A stretch of 35,968 nucleotides of DNA from NCBI GenBank assembly GCA_046590195.1, contig JBKJTP010000157.1:1-35968 (forward strand), in the 5' to 3' direction. Each line of letters starts with the position of its first letter. The first letter of the stretch is position 1. A program made the position numbers and the translations under genes. The stretch comes from JBKJTP01 sp046590195 (GTDB lineage Bacteria > Bacteroidota > Ignavibacteria > Palsa-1295). The notes below the pieces were generated by a model, which saw nothing but the letters and a program-made list of their open reading frames with translations, searched no databases and was not told where the DNA came from. This document shows, piece after piece, positions 1-7,917 of the stretch.

Positions 1-583
1 ATATACCGTCGAATTCTTTTTGCTCCCTTCACCCCAGGACACGAGCGAACTCGATCTATCCGATGCCCGAAAGCATTCGATCGCGCGTGTCTCTCGCGAT
101 ATTCGATCACCGATACAATCGGGCATTCCGTTCGCGGAGTCCGATCTCGATGAAGCGATCGAACAAGTGAACATCATCGCGACCGTGTGGGAATGGGACT
201 CGGTGAACATGGGGAAGAACCGCAAGCAGAAGCGGCAGAACCTCATCGAGTTCTGGCGCAAGCGCGATCCGAATCCTTGGGACAAAGCGAACCAAGTGAT
301 GGACGTCTTCTACAAGCGGCTGGCTTACGCCAATTTCCATTTCTCTGGAGGCGGCACTACTGGTTGGCGTACAGACAGGGGGCGCGTCTATATCGTCCTC
401 GGTGAGCCGACCTTCATCGAGCGCTCACCCTACCAGGCGACAAGCAAACCCTACGAAATGTGGGAATACAGCGATCTGAACGTCAGATACTACTTTGTCG
501 ACCATTATCTGCTGGGAGATTTCCGCCTCACAAGCCCGCCGCCTCGGCAGGGCGTATTTTTGTGGGACCGAGGCGCCTTCTAG
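1..583 (+). CDS. GWxTD domain protein, 5' end cut by window
   Basis: The reading frame is open from the first bases of the window to the TAG at 581-583, so only the C-terminal part is present (about 193 residues). A TTG at 20 gives an apparent start but the frame continues upstream, so it is not trusted. Near residues 110-150 of the visible part is GWRTDRGRVYIVLGEP, which contains the G-W-x-T-D signature of the GWxTD domain, followed by a conserved EMWEY-type stretch. This domain is found in secreted or periplasmic proteins of Bacteroidetes, Chlorobi and Acidobacteria and its biochemical role is not known. The next gene starts 76 bases downstream on the same strand. The family call is confident; the full length and N-terminal signal cannot be judged. 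Confidence 0.85.
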   Translation, partial: YTVEFFLLPSPQDTSELDLSDARKHSIARVSRDIRSPIQSGIPFAESDLDEAIEQVNIIATVWEWDSVNMGKNRKQKRQNLIEFWRKRDPNPWDKANQVMDVFYKRLAYANFHFSGGGTTGWRTDRGRVYIVLGEPTFIERSPYQATSKPYEMWEYSDLNVRYYFVDHYLLGDFRLTSPPPRQGVFLWDRGAF

Positions 584-659
584 GGCGCACTAAGCAGCCT
601 TGCCGCTTCGGGATGGTCATTCGGGCGGGCCTGTTGAGCCCCACCGCACATTCTCCTTC

Positions 660-1862
660 ATGGCGAACAAGTATCTCATCGCGACCCATCCGCTCCCCGG
701 CACCGCTGCTTCTGAAGCTGCGTCGGTCGTTACGCGCGCACTCCGCTCAGCAGATCGCAAGCTCAAGAGCGAGCATATCATGCAACTGCCTTTGCTCGAT
801 GGAAGCGAAGGTACGCTTGAGCACCTCATCACGCTCACGCTCGGCTCTTTCCTCGAAGTTGAAGCAACCGATGGCTCGGGAGAACAAGCGATCGTGCCGT
901 TCGGTCTGCTGGGTGAAGAGAACGCCATGGCATTCATCTCGATGAAGAGCATCTCTGCTGCACCGCGAGCAGAAGAAACACAGAAGAAGCGACGCGGAAA
1001 GAATACCGGTGTTCAAACCACTGGCACGACCTATGGCATCGGTGAACTCATGCGCGATGCACTTGATGAGAGTGCACGCACGATCATGCTTGGTTGGGAA
1101 GAGCCGCTCGCGCGAGATGCGGGTCTAGGCATTGCAGCAGCGCTCGGCGTGAAGTTCTTCGATAAGGACGACAAAGAGCTTGATCTCAGCAAGTGGAATC
1201 GCGATCTATTTTCGCAGATCCATCGCATCGATGGCACAGGTCGCGGCATGGAGGTGCTGATGGCGAAATATGTTTTGCTCCGAAGTGAAAGCCTGCGCAA
1301 AGCCGAGGCCGAGTCGCAGGCATCGCTTGAGGATTCACTCTTCGAGAGTGAACTTGGTCGTCTAGCTGAGATCGTCAAGCGCGATTGCGGCAAGGATGTT
1401 GCACTTTCAAAGGTCCAGCTAGGCGGTAGTGCAGTGGAATTTGGACTGATGGCTTTCTTCGATCTCGCGATCGAGGATGGTGGACCATACGTGCTGCAAG
1501 TAGCCGAGATACCAAAGCTCATCGATGCAGAAAAGCCAAAGGTGATCATCGTTGCAGAGACGCTCGATCAGGTCTATGGCCTGCGTTCGCCGCTCGCCTC
1601 GCAAAGCTTACTGAAGTGGATCAAGAATAGCGAGCTATCATTTAATCTCTATCTCATTGAATCACCCGCCGCGGCCGCATTATCAAGGTTCAGACGCGGC
1701 TACCGCTCACTCGAGGAGTTCGAGCTTCTGCGCAATGCCAAGCTCTTTCTTGCGCCTCATTCATCAAGCGTTGAAGAGGAGACGCAGAACAACATTCTTC
1801 GACTGGAGAAGCTCGTGCGAGATGCGTTCACCGTCCGCAAGGAGAGCCCTTCAACTGTGTAG
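660..1862 (+). CDS. Degenerate glycerate kinase (GlxK/GarK-type) homologue, probably a pseudoenzyme
   Basis: About 400 residues, close to family length. The start is the ATG at 660, because MANKYLIATHPLPG matches the beta-strand that opens the family; a TTG at 600 would add an unrelated leader. Family landmarks remain: DGSEGT at residues 47-52 (usually DGGEGT), TTYGIGELMRDAL, and an AALGVKFFD segment. The catalytic parts do not. The glycine-rich GGSATNDGG loop is replaced by GWEEPLARDAG at residues 145-155, the central CDVxNPL...FGPQKGA region is missing or unrecognisable, and the TGEGRxDxQT motif reads VAETLDQVYG near residue 298. Active glycerate kinase phosphorylates D-glycerate with ATP; with these losses catalysis is unlikely. 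A regulatory, binding or wholly new role is possible. It overlaps the next gene by 41 bases. Confidence 0.72.
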   Translation: MANKYLIATHPLPGTAASEAASVVTRALRSADRKLKSEHIMQLPLLDGSEGTLEHLITLTLGSFLEVEATDGSGEQAIVPFGLLGEENAMAFISMKSISAAPRAEETQKKRRGKNTGVQTTGTTYGIGELMRDALDESARTIMLGWEEPLARDAGLGIAAALGVKFFDKDDKELDLSKWNRDLFSQIHRIDGTGRGMEVLMAKYVLLRSESLRKAEAESQASLEDSLFESELGRLAEIVKRDCGKDVALSKVQLGGSAVEFGLMAFFDLAIEDGGPYVLQVAEIPKLIDAEKPKVIIVAETLDQVYGLRSPLASQSLLKWIKNSELSFNLYLIESPAAAALSRFRRGYRSLEEFELLRNAKLFLAPHSSSVEEETQNNILRLEKLVRDAFTVRKESPSTV

Positions 1863-2472
1863 CATATGGCTTCTGCTCATATCAAGCGGTTGCAGTGCGC
1901 GAGATCCCTACTTTACCGTACAATTGCTTGGCCCTGTCGTACCGCACGGCTTGCGCGAAGGCTACGAAGTACGCGAGTTCATACTCGAACACGGAAATGA
2001 GCTACAGACGTTGTCACCGCAAGCCGCGATGGATCAGATCTATCTCCACGCGCTGATGGAGACGAACGGTGACAAGGGCGCAGCCTATCTTGCTACAATG
2101 ATCGCCGTATTTGAGCATCGCAATGTCCCGATCTCCGGCATCGGCATCAAGCTTCCACTGACACTCGAAAGCGATAGTGTTTTCAAACAGCGCGTCGGCT
2201 ATCTCCCGAAGAACATCTACGGCGATGGCCAGGACGATCGTGACAAGCTCCAGCATTTCTTCGCGAACTCCTGGCTCAAGAAAGCGCTCGGGATGGAGTG
2301 GCTCGTCCGTTTCATCGGCGAATTGGTAGAGATCGGGGAAGATGCAGTTGTCGATGGCGGAGTCTACGATGAACGCGATAAACACGCGAACAGCGACGGC
2401 ATTTGGTTTGGACTCAAGTCGGCTGACTCGCTTGAGGCGCTGCCTTCAAACTATCTGAGGCCTACGAAGTAA
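1822..2472 (+). CDS. Uncharacterised lipoprotein
   Basis: The ATG at 1822 is chosen because it gives a short basic n-region (MRSPSARR), a hydrophobic core and a lipobox ending LLISSGC near residue 22. A longer in-frame version from 1657 would put about 55 unrelated residues before this signal. The mature part is about 195 residues, with a helical central region and a C-terminal segment rich in Asp and His (DDRDKLQHFF, DERDKHANSDGIWFGL). I do not recognise the family. The start lies 41 bases inside the upstream glycerate kinase-like gene, which suggests translational coupling, and the run of co-directional genes suggests an operon. Export as a lipoprotein is inferred from the signal peptide; the function is unknown. 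Confidence 0.72.
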   Translation: MRSPSARRALQLCSIWLLLISSGCSARDPYFTVQLLGPVVPHGLREGYEVREFILEHGNELQTLSPQAAMDQIYLHALMETNGDKGAAYLATMIAVFEHRNVPISGIGIKLPLTLESDSVFKQRVGYLPKNIYGDGQDDRDKLQHFFANSWLKKALGMEWLVRFIGELVEIGEDAVVDGGVYDERDKHANSDGIWFGLKSADSLEALPSNYLRPTK

Positions 2473-2547
2473 GCTAGACAACTAGTTGAATATTTCTTCC
2501 AGCTTTCTGCGTTGACAATCGGTCACAGGAACACAACCTAATCATTG

Positions 2548-3495
2548 ATGCCCGATCTCAAGAGGCCACTCGTCAAACTGCTATTCCTTACTGCTCTCAC
2601 TAGCTGCACGCTGACGTCTTGCAAAGACGTGGGCTTCAAGCAGCTACCAGAGTCTGGAGCCGGTGGCTCGCGCGATGAGGCCTGGGATCTGATCCAGCAA
2701 GTGCGGCAGGGGCTCACAGCATATAAGGAGCGCAACGGACAATATCCGACGATCAGTGAGGCATACCTCTACGACTCGATCCGCAATATGCTCGATCGGA
2801 CGATCGACCCAGAGTATCTTTATCGCAATGACAAGGGCAAGGGATATTACCTCGGTGTCGGCGGTAGATCGAATCGCCTCGTCTATCACTTCCCTGGGAC
2901 CATCGGCCCTGCAGATTATACGCTCTATTGGGTCGGGGCAAACGGTGTCGATGAGACAGGAGAGGGCGATGACATGCCGGCCTGGACTCCTGCCGACACA
3001 ACCGTACCCGTCAACTATGAGCGCAAGCGCAGCACCGACATGATCGGCGATGGCAGCCGGTTTCAGCTTCGGCTCATCTCGAGCGGCAACGATCTCTACA
3101 ATGATTCTGTGACCTTCACGATCAACGAGTACGATACCGTGCTTTATCGCGATAAGTGGCCGCTCTTCGCTTACTTCGACTATCGCCCCGAATTGCGTGA
3201 GGCTGAGCGAACGAAGATCGTCCGAACCGAGCTCGGCAAGTTCTTCGATCAATCGCAGTTCGTCCGGACAGATTCGATCTTCGAGCACAACTGGCAGGCA
3301 TGGATCACGATCGACCCCAAAACGCCCGAGGCGCAGGACATCACCAAGATGAATGGATTGTTATTCAACTATTACGCAGGTTCGCGCGGTTCAAAGGGCA
3401 TCGTCTGGAGCCCGACCAAAAAGCAGTTCGTCGATTTCTGGCGGAGCGACCATAAGGCACAGGCATTGATGGAGTCTGCCCGAAAGCAGAAGTAG
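2548..3495 (+). CDS. Lipoprotein with GspG pseudopilin-like globular domain
   Basis: 315 residues from the ATG at 2548; the TTG directly before it is less likely. The N-terminus is a lipoprotein signal with possible lipidation at Cys20 (ALTSC) or Cys25 (TLTSC). Residues about 48-143 resemble the soluble C-terminal domain of type II secretion major pseudopilins: an amphipathic helix ending in LTAYKERNGQYP, and later DYTLYWVGANG followed by a GEGDDM loop, similar to the calcium-binding loop end of GspG. The N-terminal pilin helix and prepilin peptidase site are absent. A second domain (about 165-315) carries DTVLYRDKWPLFAYFD and ends with KGIVWSPTKKQFVDFW. That module recurs in the next gene. 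No other secretion-system gene is nearby, so a role in a type II system is not supported. Confidence 0.7.
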   Translation: MPDLKRPLVKLLFLTALTSCTLTSCKDVGFKQLPESGAGGSRDEAWDLIQQVRQGLTAYKERNGQYPTISEAYLYDSIRNMLDRTIDPEYLYRNDKGKGYYLGVGGRSNRLVYHFPGTIGPADYTLYWVGANGVDETGEGDDMPAWTPADTTVPVNYERKRSTDMIGDGSRFQLRLISSGNDLYNDSVTFTINEYDTVLYRDKWPLFAYFDYRPELREAERTKIVRTELGKFFDQSQFVRTDSIFEHNWQAWITIDPKTPEAQDITKMNGLLFNYYAGSRGSKGIVWSPTKKQFVDFWRSDHKAQALMESARKQK

Positions 3496-3503
3496 ATGCT
3501 TCC

Positions 3504-3545
3504 GAGAAACCGCTTACAAGAAACGGTGTAAAAGAAACGGCGTAT
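3504..3545. repeat. 14-bp direct repeat, three copies, upstream of a start codon
   Basis: Three consecutive 14-base units run GAGAAACCGCTTAC, AAGAAACGGTGTAA and AAGAAACGGCGTAT. The last two differ at two positions and the first is more diverged. The array fills the gap between two paralogous genes and runs into the ATG at 3544. It supplies purine-rich GAAACGG tracts where a ribosome binding site would be. Confidence 0.6.
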
Positions 3546-4170
3546 GAAATTACTTGCAGTAGTGTTTGTCCTGTGTTTATCGAGCTTATTGGTCAACGAG
3601 GCGCAAGCGCAGAACAGAGGCGTAGGCGTCACGCTCGATTCCTTGCTAAAGCTTGAGCGGAGTACCGATTCGTTGATCGCATTCGATTCACTCAAGCGTG
3701 AGCTAGCAAAGCCGCCGACGCAATTTGCGACGTACCGCGAGATCGATCTGACCAACGACGGCAAGCCGGAGGAGATCAGGTTGTTCGCAAAAGTCCTGAA
3801 AGATGTTGACAAGATCCAGTTCGACTTCACCATCCGTGCTCGTGGTCAGATGCTCTACTCTGACAAGTGGACTGCCGCAGGCTATTTCGATCCAGTCGAT
3901 AACCTATCCGATAGCATGAAGCTGATAAAGCTGCGTCGCATCACTCTTGTTTTCCTGGCGAATGAGAATTTCGTCGTGCTCGATTCAGCAAAGTTCAATC
4001 GCTTGCTGGCCGAGACGACAACAGCAGATGTCACTATTGGCAGCAAAGAGGCTCGCGAGCTTTCAACTGGCGATCGCGTGATGCTTAGTGTATTCGCAGG
4101 CCGCGATAACTTCTATGGCCTCGTATGGCTGCCAAGCAAAAAGCGATTCGTCAAGGCCTGGCAGAACTAG
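3544..4170 (+). CDS. Exported protein paralogous to the C-terminal domain of the preceding lipoprotein
   Basis: 208 residues with a clear signal peptide (MKLLAVVFVLCLSSLL, predicted cleavage after AQA near residue 23). Two stretches match the upstream protein: GQMLYSDKWTAAGYFD against DTVLYRDKWPLFAYFD, and the ends GLVWLPSKKRFVKAW against GIVWSPTKKQFVDFW, with similar spacing. This indicates duplication of one module, with the GspG-like part present only in the upstream gene. The mature protein is probably periplasmic or outer-membrane associated. The start codon sits at the end of a 14-bp tandem repeat and 48 bases after the previous stop, and a strong terminator follows at 4202-4234, so this is the last gene of the transcription unit. 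The family is not recognised. Confidence 0.7.
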   Translation: MKLLAVVFVLCLSSLLVNEAQAQNRGVGVTLDSLLKLERSTDSLIAFDSLKRELAKPPTQFATYREIDLTNDGKPEEIRLFAKVLKDVDKIQFDFTIRARGQMLYSDKWTAAGYFDPVDNLSDSMKLIKLRRITLVFLANENFVVLDSAKFNRLLAETTTADVTIGSKEARELSTGDRVMLSVFAGRDNFYGLVWLPSKKRFVKAWQN

Positions 4171-4201
4171 CAAAGACATAAGAACGAAATGGGCTTTAAG
4201 G

Positions 4202-4234
4202 GACTTTAGCAATACCTCGCTAAAGTCTCTTTTT
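4202..4234 (+). terminator. Rho-independent terminator closing the first gene cluster
   Basis: A perfect 9-bp stem, GACTTTAGC at 4202-4210 and GCTAAAGTC at 4219-4227, with an 8-base loop, is followed by TCTTTTT. It lies 31 bases after the stop of the last gene in the upstream cluster and just before the TTG start at 4249. Confidence 0.85.
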
Positions 4235-4248
4235 GCATCTTTCAGTAT

Positions 4249-7200
4249 TTGATCTACCTTTCCAAGGCACCCAGCAAACTTAGCTACTCTCTATTCGAGA
4301 GCGAAGCTGTGCGCCTGTTGCAAGCTGGCGAGCTTGGCGAGTATCTTTGGATCGTACCGACCGCCGCAAAAGCGAAAGAGCTTGAGCAACGGCTCGTTCG
4401 ACTACAGCAAGGCAAGGCGGTTGGCGATCTGCCGATCATGACGCTCTCGTCGTTCGCAAGCAAGCTGCTCTCATGCGTATCGCCACAACTTCGAGTGATC
4501 AATGATGCAGAGAGCGGCGTCTTCCTCGAGCAGGCACTACGCGAGCTCTTAGCCAAAGATGCACTTAAGTACTTCGAAGCAAGAAAGCTGGATGGGCAAA
4601 GCCTGGTGCATGCACTGCCGCTGCCGCAAGGCACCTTCGAGATGGTGCTCAATACGTTGCGCCAACTAAAGGCGCATGGTGTCTATCCGCACGATCTCGA
4701 ACGCGAGATCAAGAGCGCAGAATTGCGGAAAGGTGAGACGACCGAAGTGCTTCGTGCACGCGATATCTTCACGATCTACACAGCATATGAAGCTCAACTC
4801 GGCGCTGACGCCAAGGGCGCTGACGCCAAGGGCGCTGCATTTACCGATAACTACGGACAGTTTCAACACCTCAACGCACGCTATGCAGCGGGGCCGAACC
4901 GTCCTGAGAACGAAGCGATCGAGAATGCAGGACGCGATCTGAAGCGAGCATTCCCCACAGTCAAAAAGATCGTCGTCGATGGCTTTGTGCGCATCGAACG
5001 TCCCGATTTGAATCTGGTGCTCACTGTTGCGGGTGTCCGTGATGTTGATCTCAGCTTTGGTATTGCAGCATGCTCGGAGAATCCTGAGCTGTTCAACTCT
5101 GCACTTGAGCTCATCGAGCGAATCAAGCTCGCTGGGTTCGACGAATGCGAAATGCCATCCGGCTCGAAGTTCTCGGAAGATTGCGACCCGTTCACGAGCC
5201 ATCTCTGCAAGTCGATCTTTCTCGAAAAATCGATCTTCCACGAAGAGAAGTCGAAGATCGACGCATCGGACCGCGTGACCGTCTTCACGGCACGCAACAA
5301 AGTCGAAGAGGTAGAGCAGATCGCCCGCGCGATCAAGCACCTGATCGAGAAAGAGCCAGAGCTGCTCAACGATCTCTCGCGCATCGCTATCTCCAGCGCA
5401 CGCGAGTACGATTACACCGATCTTTTTCGCGAGACATTCAGGCGTTACAACATTCCGGTCAACATCACCGACCGATACAAGCTCGAGGGCTCGCCGCTCA
5501 TGACAGGCGTGCTTGCGCTGCTCGAAGTAGCAGCTCGTGGACTCAAGCGCCGCGATGTGTTGCGTGCGCTCACGAGTCCTTACTTCGTCTTTACAGATCA
5601 GAAAGGTCGGAAGCTCGATCCCGCGAATCTGCTGAAGGTTGTAACTGAGTTTAAGGTATCAGGCGATGTCGATAGCTGGCAGCGCTATCTCACGCAGCAT
5701 TTGAACGAGATCGACCGTGAGCGACTTACGCAAGATCTTGATGAATACGAGAAACGCAAACTCGATCTGAAGTTCGCAACGGTCCGTAAGGCGCTTCAAG
5801 ATATCGAGGCAGTGATCGAACTTCTCGCACCATTCCGTACATCGCTTAAGCCATGGACGTTCAAGCACCATCTGCATGCGCTGTTCTCTCGTTTGCAGTT
5901 CGGCGATCAGTTGCTCCGCTCGAGCCACGCAACCATCGCTGCAGGTACGCTAGAGCTGGACACGCGAAGTTACCGCGCATTCATCAAGCTGCTTGAAGAT
6001 CTCGACGCGCTGTTCTCGCTCATGGGTATCCAGGATGACGAGTTGCCAGTGGCGTTCTATGTCGAGCGACTGCGTACAGCATCATTGTGGACTCGCTTCA
6101 ATCCGCGCTTTAAACACGGTCACGTGCATATCGCGTCGCTCGAACAGATCTCCGGCATTGAGTTCGACCATCTCTTTGTCGTCGGCATGACCGATGGTGT
6201 GTTCCCGTCCGCCTATGAGCCCCAGGTCTTCCTGATGGATTCAATGCAAAAGGGCGAGACTCGTCATCTCTCAGAAGAGCGAATGCTCTTCTGGAATGCG
6301 ATCCTGGGTGCAAAGAAGCATCTTTATCTGTCGCATCCGATCGCAACGACAGGCGGCGCAGAGCTTACACCGTCAGCCTTTATCTCCGATCTCAAGCGAT
6401 GCTGCGATGTGACGCATGGATTGCCGGAAGAGCTAGCGAATACGATCTACAGCTTCGAGGAGCTGTTCGTCAAAGCGGGCGCTGCACTCAAGCATGCAAG
6501 CACAGAACAACTTGAAGAGCCACTGCGAGCGCTCGCCGCGACGAGTGCGGTTGAAGTGCGAGAACTGTTGAACTATGCACCCACAGCCATCGGTGCGCAG
6601 ATCTATCGACGCAAGAAGGACCCGACGGAGTATCGTGGCGGGATCGACATCAACGCGCTGACCGAGTTCGAAAAGGAGGAGTTGGGGAAGTTCTCCACGC
6701 GTGTATGGAGCATCAGCCAGTTAGAGCGCTACGCATCATGCCCGTTCAGCTTCTTTGCAGAGCGTGTGCTTGGGCTCGATCAGCCTGAGGAAATGGAAGA
6801 GGGGCTTGATTCACGCGAGCAGGGTAACTTCCTGCATAGCGTTTTACGAGAGTTTCTCGCAACTCGCCGCGATCGCGGCGAACCGGCGATCCAGGATCTC
6901 TCGATCGAAGAACTCGACCCAGTCTTCACGCAAGCTCGTTCGATCGCGCAGAAGCATCTTTCGCAGATGAACTCGCAGCATCCATTCTTTCAGCTCGATA
7001 CCGAACGCATGATCGGTCGCGGTGAGAAGGAGGGCGTGCTGGAGCGCTTCATCCGCAAGGAGCAGGAGAGGGGACCGCTCATGACGCGGCCCAAGTTCTT
7101 CGAAGCGAGCTTCGGCGGAAAGACAGGCTCGATAGCAGACTCCGATAACGAGATCGTGCATCCTGCTGCGATAACTGTAGGTGCTGACCCGGTAGGCATG

Positions 7201-7725
7201 GGTGGAGTAAAGCTTCGCGGAAAGATCGATCGCATCGATGTAGGGGAAGGCGGCTTCACGATCATCGATTATAAGTCGGGCAATTCAAAGAAGATGAAGG
7301 ACATCGTGCGCGGCACGAGTCTGCAACTCCCGCTTTATCTTCGTGTCGCTGAGGATCTGTTGCGCTCGATCCACTATGATCTCAAGGGCGTCGCTGCTCT
7401 CTATCATAAGGTGATGGATCCTGAATCCAAGCGCGAGCTTGGTCTGGCAGTAAAGGGCTACATGACAAGTCACTTCGAGAAGGTGCAGGGTCATGGGCTG
7501 ATCAAGACCGAAGAAGAGCTCGAAGAGCTGATCGATCGCACAATCGAGAAAACGAAGAGATACGTGGAAGAGATGACCGAGGGCAAGTTTGGCCTCGCAG
7601 ATAAAGACCTGATCGATCAGAGCTGCAGCTACTGCAATTACTACCACGCCTGCCGGGTCAAGGAGGCGAAGGATTTCGATGTACTGATCGAGCCTCGGCC
7701 ACCATCTGTTGCAACAGAGGAATAA
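4249..7725 (+). CDS. addB: AddB-like (RexB-type) Fe-S PD-(D/E)XK nuclease with inactive helicase fold
   Basis: 1158 residues, the right size for the AddB subunit of AddAB, the double-strand break resection helicase-nuclease. The C-terminal nuclease is clear: GNFLHSVLREF (motif with His), KIDRID, and IDYKSG at about 1006-1011 with the catalytic Asp and Lys. A four-cysteine iron-sulfur cluster is predicted: Cys831 (ASCPF), and Cys1126, Cys1129 and Cys1135 (CSYCNYYHAC). The middle has a UvrD-like fold with EFDHLFVVGMTDGVFP. There is no Walker A GxGKT at the N-terminus, so ATPase activity must come from AddA, which is not in this window. The start is the TTG at 4249; there is no clear ribosome binding site, so the exact start is uncertain. 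An in-frame 15-bp duplication at 4801-4830 encodes GADAK twice. Confidence 0.85.
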   Translation: MIYLSKAPSKLSYSLFESEAVRLLQAGELGEYLWIVPTAAKAKELEQRLVRLQQGKAVGDLPIMTLSSFASKLLSCVSPQLRVINDAESGVFLEQALRELLAKDALKYFEARKLDGQSLVHALPLPQGTFEMVLNTLRQLKAHGVYPHDLEREIKSAELRKGETTEVLRARDIFTIYTAYEAQLGADAKGADAKGAAFTDNYGQFQHLNARYAAGPNRPENEAIENAGRDLKRAFPTVKKIVVDGFVRIERPDLNLVLTVAGVRDVDLSFGIAACSENPELFNSALELIERIKLAGFDECEMPSGSKFSEDCDPFTSHLCKSIFLEKSIFHEEKSKIDASDRVTVFTARNKVEEVEQIARAIKHLIEKEPELLNDLSRIAISSAREYDYTDLFRETFRRYNIPVNITDRYKLEGSPLMTGVLALLEVAARGLKRRDVLRALTSPYFVFTDQKGRKLDPANLLKVVTEFKVSGDVDSWQRYLTQHLNEIDRERLTQDLDEYEKRKLDLKFATVRKALQDIEAVIELLAPFRTSLKPWTFKHHLHALFSRLQFGDQLLRSSHATIAAGTLELDTRSYRAFIKLLEDLDALFSLMGIQDDELPVAFYVERLRTASLWTRFNPRFKHGHVHIASLEQISGIEFDHLFVVGMTDGVFPSAYEPQVFLMDSMQKGETRHLSEERMLFWNAILGAKKHLYLSHPIATTGGAELTPSAFISDLKRCCDVTHGLPEELANTIYSFEELFVKAGAALKHASTEQLEEPLRALAATSAVEVRELLNYAPTAIGAQIYRRKKDPTEYRGGIDINALTEFEKEELGKFSTRVWSISQLERYASCPFSFFAERVLGLDQPEEMEEGLDSREQGNFLHSVLREFLATRRDRGEPAIQDLSIEELDPVFTQARSIAQKHLSQMNSQHPFFQLDTERMIGRGEKEGVLERFIRKEQERGPLMTRPKFFEASFGGKTGSIADSDNEIVHPAAITVGADPVGMGGVKLRGKIDRIDVGEGGFTIIDYKSGNSKKMKDIVRGTSLQLPLYLRVAEDLLRSIHYDLKGVAALYHKVMDPESKRELGLAVKGYMTSHFEKVQGHGLIKTEEELEELIDRTIEKTKRYVEEMTEGKFGLADKDLIDQSCSYCNYYHACRVKEAKDFDVLIEPRPPSVATEE
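4801..4837 (+). repeat. 15-bp in-frame tandem duplication within the AddB-like gene
   Basis: GGCGCTGACGCCAAG occurs twice in succession (4801-4815 and 4816-4830), followed by a partial third copy GGCGCTG. It encodes the repeated pentapeptide GADAK and keeps the frame. The copies are identical, which suggests a recent slippage event. Confidence 0.8.
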
Positions 7726-7800
7726 TCTTCCGGATCGGCCATCTTTGGCTTCCAAGCTGAACCATGCGACGCGAAGGGCGTTTAGATAAGTACGGCTAAA

Positions 7801-7873
7801 TTTGCTGCCGATTGACCCTTTGCTGCCGCTTGGCTGTCATATTTTCTGCTTCTAGCAGTCACATTTTGCTGCC
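7801..7873. repeat. Three TTTGCTGCC direct repeats upstream of the hybrid kinase gene
   Basis: TTTGCTGCC occurs at 7801-7809, 7819-7827 and 7865-7873 in the 192-base gap before the kinase gene. The first two copies continue with G. Nothing else in the gap is recognisable. The repeats could be operator sites or simple sequence drift; the sequence alone does not decide. Confidence 0.4.
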
Positions 7874-7917
7874 TATGGCATTCGTACTTATGCCATTCGC
7901 TCTTCGCCCTGTTCATC

